A DNA stretch of 64,000 bases from Tenacibaculum sp. 190524A02b (GTDB lineage Bacteria > Bacteroidota > Bacteroidia > Flavobacteriales > Flavobacteriaceae): positions 806,001-870,000 of the forward strand of contig NZ_OZ038525.1 of assembly GCF_964036645.1 (NCBI RefSeq), written 5' to 3'. A model generated the notes under the pieces. The model saw nothing but the letters and a program-made list of their open reading frames with translations, was not told the origin of the DNA and did not search any database. A program made the translations under genes and the position numbers. This document shows positions 58,385-64,000 of the stretch, one piece after another. Positions within the stretch are counted from its first letter, which is position 1, and each line of letters begins with the position of its first letter.

Positions 58385-61027
58385 TTATTCTATAATAATC
58401 TTTTTAGTCATTTTACGCTGTGTACTTTTAGAAGTAATGTGTAAAATATAGGTGCCAGAAATTAACTTACTAGTATTAAGAATAACTTTCGTGTTTTGTA
58501 TAGAAACATCATTTTTAGTAAGTACTTCCTTACCTAATAAATTATAAACAGAAATATCTACCACAGAAGCAGTAGTTTCTTTCATTTTTATGTTTAAAAC
58601 ATCCTTAGCAGGATTAGGATAAATATTAAAATGATTAGAAAACTCTTCATTACTTGTACTTAACGAGTTTTCCTCTATTTTAAAATCTAAAATACCAGAA
58701 CCCCAAGAAGCAAAACGAACTGTATTTGTAGAAGCAATATAATCAACATCCATAGCATTAAAAAAGCCAATACCTTCAGCAATTGAGTACCATTTCTCTT
58801 CAGCAACATCAAATACATAAGGTCCAATATCAGTACCCGCAAAAACAAACTTTCCATCAGGGGTAGCTACCATTCCGCCAGTTTGTGCATCCGTACCACT
58901 AGGGAATTCCCCAGTAACATTTTTCCATGTTTGTCCGCCATCTTTAGATAAAATAGATCCTACACTATTGGTACTAGGCCCACAAAATAAAATCCAATTA
59001 TCATTAGTAGGTAAAACAACGCCACTTCCCATATCACCACGTCCCCAAACTTCTGAAGTTTTAGCAAAAGGTGTTGTAATAGGATTTCCAAAAGTATTAC
59101 CACGATCATTAGAAATATACACTTTACCATCTTGTAGCATAAATAATTTATCTGGAGTTCCCCAAGCCTGTGCTAAAGCAGCCACATGATTAGTTCCTTT
59201 AATGACTGTATGCCCCGTAACTTGAGAACCATCCCAAGTAGCTCTGTTTAATTCTTTGGCTAAAACCCATAAGTTCTCATTTGGTTTATTACGATCTATA
59301 TACGTTTGTACCCAACCCATTAATGATTTATTAGGGAAACTAACCGATTTGTTTTCTTGAAATTGTGAATTAATTTTTCCGATAGATTGAAAACCTCCAG
59401 AGCTATTATATACAGGAACAGGACCGTATACTTTTTTACCTTCACGTTGCCATTTCCAAGCATGCAAACCATCATAACTATCAATAGGAGGACCATCACC
59501 ACCAATACTTTGGTAAAAATCAAGCGTTTCTTCACCAGTATCAGAAATAATACTACCACTTCCTTGGTCTTGCGTGCTATAATAAATATGATTTGGATTT
59601 TTAGCGCCTGTAAAAATATTTTCTCTGTAAATTAAAGGGTTAATGGTATTGATAACATTTAAGTTTATATAATGTGCATTGGTATAACCAGAGTTGTCAA
59701 AACCAGTTCCTTCATTAGGGAAATCTTTCCACTCTTTATAAGAAACAAAAATACCACCATCAGAACAACGAGCAGTGAATAAATTACCAGAACTATTGTA
59801 GAAAAAATGAGACGCTTGAAAATCTGGATGATAATTAAAACGAATACGATTATAATAAGCTTCAGCACTTAAGCTAGTTCCATTTTGATAACGACCCCAA
59901 CCAGTGGTAGTAGACAATGAAGTGTCTAAACTATTTAAAGAAATAACAGGTTGTGCATAACCAGCAACTACAATAGCAGGAGTTTCTGGATGTGCGGCAA
60001 TAAACTTTCCAGGTGACATTTTTCCGCTTCGATCTCCGTACCAATTTCCTTTTGGAAATTTTTCTGTCCATGTTTTCCCTTCATCAGTAGACACCCAATA
60101 ATTTTTATTTTCAGTAGCATATAATGTACGGCTATCACCACCAATACTCAATTGTTTACTTCCATGAGAGTTGGTATAGGAACCCTGTAAGTTAAAATCG
60201 TTTTTTTGTGCATTCATTTTATAAAAAGAACCCGAACGACCTAAATATACAGCGCTAGCATTGGTTTGAATAGCATATCTTGGGGTATATAAAAAGCTAC
60301 CTTTTTTAGAACCAAAATCTTTTACCAAACTAAAGTTAGCACCATGATCTATAGATTTAAATACTTTTCTATTATCAGTAACATAAATAACATGGTTGTC
60401 TTGCCTATTAATAATAGAACTCGTGTTAGCATTAGGTAATCCATTTGATCTAGACCATGTTTGTCCATCATTATCAGAATAGTATAAAGGACCATTTTCA
60501 ATATGAGCAACCAGTCTTGTTGTAGTACCTATTTTAAAAGCAAATAAATTTTGATAACGATTAGGCCAATTAGCCGTTAATAAAACAAAGTCATCACCAC
60601 CTGTACCCTTTGTAGGGTTATACACAGTGCCTTTAAAAATATAAGATTTAGAATTAAATTCACTTACATAATGATTATGAGTAACCCCATAAATAATATC
60701 AGTATCGTCAAGCATTTCAGCAAATTTAAAAGCACCAGGCATGTTTTTAGGCCCTCTATTTGTCCAAGTACCTTTTAAATTACCATTAGCGTAGGAGGGT
60801 TTACCGTTTTTATGACGAGAAAACTTCTGCGCTTTGCTTGATAACGTTGCTAATATTTTTTGATGTCTAGCCGCTTGTTCTGGAGTCCAAATAGCATATT
60901 TATCTGGATTTTCCTCTTTTCGTTCTTTTTTATGTTTTTTAGGAATGGCTAGAGCCTCTTTTTTAGAAGGTTTGCATGACACAAGAAGCAATGTCATAAC
61001 CATAAATAAGGTAATGTTTAATTTCAT
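58385..61027 (-). CDS. BNR/sortilin-type propeller protein with lipobox and T9SS sorting domain, 880 aa
   Basis: The N-terminus MKLNITLFMVMTLLLVSC has a lipobox. Residues about 90-770 hold BNR/Asp-box repeats of the sortilin/VPS10 type: YSDNDGQTWSRSNG, KSIDHGANFSLVKDFG, STDEGKTWTEKF, ISNDRGNTFGNPIT and LSKDGGQTWKNVTGE. The last 75 residues are a type A T9SS sorting domain (FNIYPNPAKDVLNI, VYNLLGKEVLTK, ISGTYILHITSK). The mix of lipobox and T9SS domain is unusual. Probably binds or acts on glycans at the cell surface; substrate unknown. Confidence 0.85.
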   Translation of the reverse strand: MKLNITLFMVMTLLLVSCKPSKKEALAIPKKHKKERKEENPDKYAIWTPEQAARHQKILATLSSKAQKFSRHKNGKPSYANGNLKGTWTNRGPKNMPGAFKFAEMLDDTDIIYGVTHNHYVSEFNSKSYIFKGTVYNPTKGTGGDDFVLLTANWPNRYQNLFAFKIGTTTRLVAHIENGPLYYSDNDGQTWSRSNGLPNANTSSIINRQDNHVIYVTDNRKVFKSIDHGANFSLVKDFGSKKGSFLYTPRYAIQTNASAVYLGRSGSFYKMNAQKNDFNLQGSYTNSHGSKQLSIGGDSRTLYATENKNYWVSTDEGKTWTEKFPKGNWYGDRSGKMSPGKFIAAHPETPAIVVAGYAQPVISLNSLDTSLSTTTGWGRYQNGTSLSAEAYYNRIRFNYHPDFQASHFFYNSSGNLFTARCSDGGIFVSYKEWKDFPNEGTGFDNSGYTNAHYINLNVINTINPLIYRENIFTGAKNPNHIYYSTQDQGSGSIISDTGEETLDFYQSIGGDGPPIDSYDGLHAWKWQREGKKVYGPVPVYNSSGGFQSIGKINSQFQENKSVSFPNKSLMGWVQTYIDRNKPNENLWVLAKELNRATWDGSQVTGHTVIKGTNHVAALAQAWGTPDKLFMLQDGKVYISNDRGNTFGNPITTPFAKTSEVWGRGDMGSGVVLPTNDNWILFCGPSTNSVGSILSKDGGQTWKNVTGEFPSGTDAQTGGMVATPDGKFVFAGTDIGPYVFDVAEEKWYSIAEGIGFFNAMDVDYIASTNTVRFASWGSGILDFKIEENSLSTSNEEFSNHFNIYPNPAKDVLNIKMKETTASVVDISVYNLLGKEVLTKNDVSIQNTKVILNTSKLISGTYILHITSKSTQRKMTKKIIIE

Positions 61028-61250
61028 ATAAATAAGTTAAGGGGTTAAGGATGAGGTAAAGATACCTCTTTTTTTAAGTTTGTTTAAAAGTAATTATTTA
61101 AAATATAGTTAGTTAGGTTTAAATTAGTGTATAGTTTATTCAGCATTATTGAAAAATAATACCAAAGTAATAACTCAAAAAATTAAAAATATTGTGTAAG
61201 TCCTTAAAAAATAACCAAAAAGGACTATTTTTTTGAAACAGTCTGTCATC

Positions 61251-61258
61251 TATGTTTG
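61251..61258 (+). promoter_or_regulatory. -7 element that fixes the LRR gene start
   Basis: TATGTTTG covers the first in-frame ATG (61252), so translation more likely starts at 61273. Confidence 0.5.
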
Positions 61259-61272
61259 CAAAAAAAATAAAG

Positions 61273-63894
61273 ATGACAAAAAATATACTTTTATTGTGTA
61301 TTGCCTTGATGGGGATCTCGGCAATAGCTCAGAACACATATGTGCCTGACGATAATTTTGAACAAACCTTAATAGATTTAGGGTATGATTCCGGAGCTTT
61401 AGATGATTACATACCAACAGCGAATATTAATTCAATTACAAGCTTAAATTTAAACCGTAAAGGGATTAAAGATTTAACAGGGATTAAAGATTTTATAGCC
61501 TTAACCTTTTTAAATGCAGCTTATAATCAATTATCAAGTGTAGATGTGAGTAAAAATGTCGCTTTAAATACACTAGTACTTAGTTCTAATTTGTTAAAAA
61601 CGGTTGATTTAAGTAAAAATTTAGCTTTAGAAAAGTTGTATTTAGATAATAATCCAATAGCTTCAGTAGATTTTAGTAATAACCCATTATTATCTGACAT
61701 ACGAATTGAAAGGGCTAAGTTAACTACTATAGATGTAAGTAAAAATACAGCATTAAAAACATTATATGTACACACTAATTTGTTAACTACTGTAGATTTA
61801 AGTAAGAATGTTTTACTAGAGGACTTTTATGGAGGTGATAATAAATTTACAAATATAGATTTGAGTAAAAATACTGCTCTAAAAGCGTTGGATGTAGGAA
61901 ACAATCAATTATCAGCTATAGATGTAAGTATGCTTAGTAATTTAGAATATTTATATGTAAATAATAATAAGCTAAAAGTCTTAAATGTTTCAAAAAAAGA
62001 AAAACTAATTTCTTTAACTATTAGTAATAATCAAATTAATGAACTAGATATTAGTAGCAGTACTTTATTACAGTCTTTATCTGCCGATGAGAATGAGTTG
62101 AAAAGTATCAGTTTTCCTGAGAAATCAAGTTTAAGATATTTACTTCTACAATCTAATGAATTAACTTCTTTAGACTTAAGTAAGAATACTATTTTGGTTA
62201 GTGTTAACTTAGAATCTAACAATTTAACTAGTTTAAATATTAAGACCGGGAATATCATTAAGATTAATCCTAGAAATTTTAATATAACTAAGAACCCAAA
62301 CTTACTTTGTGTTGAAGTAGATAATCCAGAATGGTTTACTGCTAATTTTACAAATAAAGATGCAATCACAGTTTATAATGAAGATTGTACTACAGTAGAA
62401 AAAAAGACCTATGTGCCAGATGATAATTTTGAACAAGCTTTAATAGATTTAGGATATGACTCAGGAGCTTTAGATGATTATGTACCTACGGCCAATATTA
62501 GTGCACTTACTAATTTAACACTAAGAACAAAGGAAATTAAAAACCTTACAGGAATAGAAGCTTTTACGGCTTTAGAGTACATAGATGTGGCTAATAACGA
62601 GCTAACAAATTTAGATGTTAGTCAAAACTTAAATTTAATTTCAATAACAGCATACAATAATAAGATAACTAGTATTGATGTTTCAAAGAATCTAGCTTTA
62701 ATTAATTTACATTTAGCAATCAATCAGTTAACAACAATAGATATTACTAAGAATATAAATATTAAAACATTATTCTTATTTGAAAATAAACTAACTAGTT
62801 TAGATGTTAGTAAACAATTAGGCTTAACACAACTGTCTGCATATCAAAACCAATTAACAGCTATAGATTTAACTGTAAATACAGCATTAATATCAGTATA
62901 TCTTCAATCAAATAAATTAGTTAGCTTAACTATAAAAAACGGAAACAATACTAAGATAGTTAAAGATAAATTCCATGTAAATGATAATCCAGAGTTGTCA
63001 TGTATTCAAGTAGATAATGCAGCTTGGTCTAAAAGTAATTGGACAAACAAAGATGGAAAAGCCGTTTTTAAAGAGGATTGTAGTCTTCCAATAGCTCAAA
63101 CCTATGTTCCAGATGATAATTTTGAGCAAGCCTTGATAGATTTAGGATATGATTCAGGAGTTTTAGATGACTATGTACCTACAGAGAATATTAGTGTTAT
63201 TGATGCTTTAAACGTTTCTGATAAAGGAATTACTGACTTAACAGGAATAGAAGATTTTGCAGCATTAATTCAATTAGAAGTAAGAAACAATAACTTAAAA
63301 ACAGTTGATATTTCAAAGAATACAACTATAAAACGAGTTTCTTTTGAAGGAAATAAATTAACAGAGGTAAATTTTAGTACTCTTACTGAATTACAGTATG
63401 TAAATTTGAAAAAGAATGAACTTAGTACCATTGATTTGTCAAATAATACAAAACTTCAAGATGTATTTGTTAGTAATAATCCACACCTTATGAGTGTAAA
63501 CTTAAAAAATGGCAATAATGAAGAGATTGCGGTTTTTCAAAGTAGAAACACACCTAAGTTAACTTGTGTACAAGTTAGTAATGTAGAGTGGAGTACTAAA
63601 GTTTGGGTAGACAAAGATGAAGCTATTACCTATAGTGAAAACTGTGCTTTATCTGTAAACGACTTAGAGTTAAATAATGAAATAAACCTATATCCTAACC
63701 CAGTAATAAACAAAATGTATATTACAAATTTAAGTGTAAACGCTAAGAGTATTCATGTTTATAATCTTTTAGGGGAATTAGTATTTAAAACTAGTGTCAA
63801 TCAAGGTAAAAATAAAGTTAATCTTGAAAGCCTTACTTCAGGTATTTATCTTGTAAAAGTGGGGAGCTATGTAAAAAGAATTGTAAAAAAGTAA
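61273..63894 (+). CDS. T9SS-secreted leucine-rich-repeat protein, 873 aa
   Basis: Signal peptide MTKNILLLCIALMGISAIAQ. Three homologous modules begin near 61334, 62407 and 63100, each with TYVPDDNFEQALIDLGYDSG followed by internalin-like repeats of about 21-23 residues (L..LDVSKN..L..L.L..N.LT.ID pattern). The first module is longest, with about 13 repeats. A type A T9SS sorting domain closes the protein (INLYPNPVINKMYI, VYNLLGELVFKTS, LTSGIYLVKVGS). Surface adhesion or binding is the usual role of such proteins. Confidence 0.9.
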   Translation: MTKNILLLCIALMGISAIAQNTYVPDDNFEQTLIDLGYDSGALDDYIPTANINSITSLNLNRKGIKDLTGIKDFIALTFLNAAYNQLSSVDVSKNVALNTLVLSSNLLKTVDLSKNLALEKLYLDNNPIASVDFSNNPLLSDIRIERAKLTTIDVSKNTALKTLYVHTNLLTTVDLSKNVLLEDFYGGDNKFTNIDLSKNTALKALDVGNNQLSAIDVSMLSNLEYLYVNNNKLKVLNVSKKEKLISLTISNNQINELDISSSTLLQSLSADENELKSISFPEKSSLRYLLLQSNELTSLDLSKNTILVSVNLESNNLTSLNIKTGNIIKINPRNFNITKNPNLLCVEVDNPEWFTANFTNKDAITVYNEDCTTVEKKTYVPDDNFEQALIDLGYDSGALDDYVPTANISALTNLTLRTKEIKNLTGIEAFTALEYIDVANNELTNLDVSQNLNLISITAYNNKITSIDVSKNLALINLHLAINQLTTIDITKNINIKTLFLFENKLTSLDVSKQLGLTQLSAYQNQLTAIDLTVNTALISVYLQSNKLVSLTIKNGNNTKIVKDKFHVNDNPELSCIQVDNAAWSKSNWTNKDGKAVFKEDCSLPIAQTYVPDDNFEQALIDLGYDSGVLDDYVPTENISVIDALNVSDKGITDLTGIEDFAALIQLEVRNNNLKTVDISKNTTIKRVSFEGNKLTEVNFSTLTELQYVNLKKNELSTIDLSNNTKLQDVFVSNNPHLMSVNLKNGNNEEIAVFQSRNTPKLTCVQVSNVEWSTKVWVDKDEAITYSENCALSVNDLELNNEINLYPNPVINKMYITNLSVNAKSIHVYNLLGELVFKTSVNQGKNKVNLESLTSGIYLVKVGSYVKRIVKK

Positions 63895-63916
63895 ATGATT
63901 AACTTTTTAAGATATA

Positions 63917-63950
63917 AAAATACCGAAAGCTAAAAACTTTTGGTATTTTT
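63917..63950 (+). terminator. Terminator after the LRR gene
   Basis: AAAATACCGAAAG and CTTTTGGTATTTTT pair around CTAAAAA and run into T. Confidence 0.8.
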
Positions 63951-64000
63951 ATTTAGAAGTATTATATCAAATTTAAGCTTAAAGCAAATTTAATGAGTTC

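Overview
The window looks like chromosomal DNA from a marine-type member of the Flavobacteriaceae (phylum Bacteroidota; Tenacibaculum, Kordia or Polaribacter-like; the genus cannot be fixed from sequence alone). The evidence is very low GC, promoters of the Bacteroidota type (TAnnTTTG, sometimes with an upstream TTTG), no obvious Shine-Dalgarno sequences, proteins with type IX secretion (T9SS) C-terminal sorting domains, a Flavobacteria-type DnaJ, DUF5606 next to def, and both AcnB and AcnA-type aconitases.

Layout. 0-3.4 kb: small unknown genes, a minus-strand cluster of one GG-leader peptide precursor followed by three tiny membrane proteins, then a tRNA-Lys/tRNA-Leu pair. 3.5-12.7 kb: housekeeping genes (aroK, a PRTase, an S4 protein, an FKBP lipoprotein, HMG-CoA lyase-like, a metallopeptidase, a 5'-nucleotidase, mazG-DUF5606-def-ruvX, dapD). 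12.8-22.3 kb: a surface-glycan locus with several glycosyltransferases and an fdtA/fdtC/fdtB-like set for a dTDP-3-acetamido-3,6-dideoxyhexose. 22.3-30.2 kb: namZ-like, a 7TM-LuxR regulator, GNAT, a LolC/E-like permease, CBS, a second GG-leader peptide and grpE-dnaJ. 30.2-30.9 kb: two identical small-RNA units, each with its own promoter and terminator, then rnpB. 31.2-38.4 kb: acnB, three small membrane proteins, an HU-like protein, a 23-bp tandem repeat, acnA. 38.4-46.4 kb: an amine oxidase, a T9SS phytase-like protein, a third GG-leader peptide between two direct repeats, a leukocidin-like protein and a crp/fnr regulator.

47-64 kb: a lipoprotein, DUF6495-like, cobB, trmH, then a 42-bp tandem repeat interrupted by a complete IS3-family element (3-bp target duplication). 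From about 51.7 to 58.1 kb lies an accessory array of unrelated single genes, several bounded by gene-specific inverted repeats that resemble integron cassette ends. It includes a 300-bp duplicated block and a truncated IS1182-type transposase. The window ends with two large secreted T9SS proteins, one BNR/sortilin-like and one with leucine-rich repeats.

Most striking parts: (1) the GG-leader peptides and the tiny membrane proteins found near two of them, which could be a dispersed bacteriocin/immunity-like system; (2) the tandem small-RNA pair upstream of rnpB; (3) the cassette-like array; (4) a cytoplasmic-looking leukocidin-fold protein with an extra N-terminal domain. All functional calls come from reading the sequence; no database search was run.
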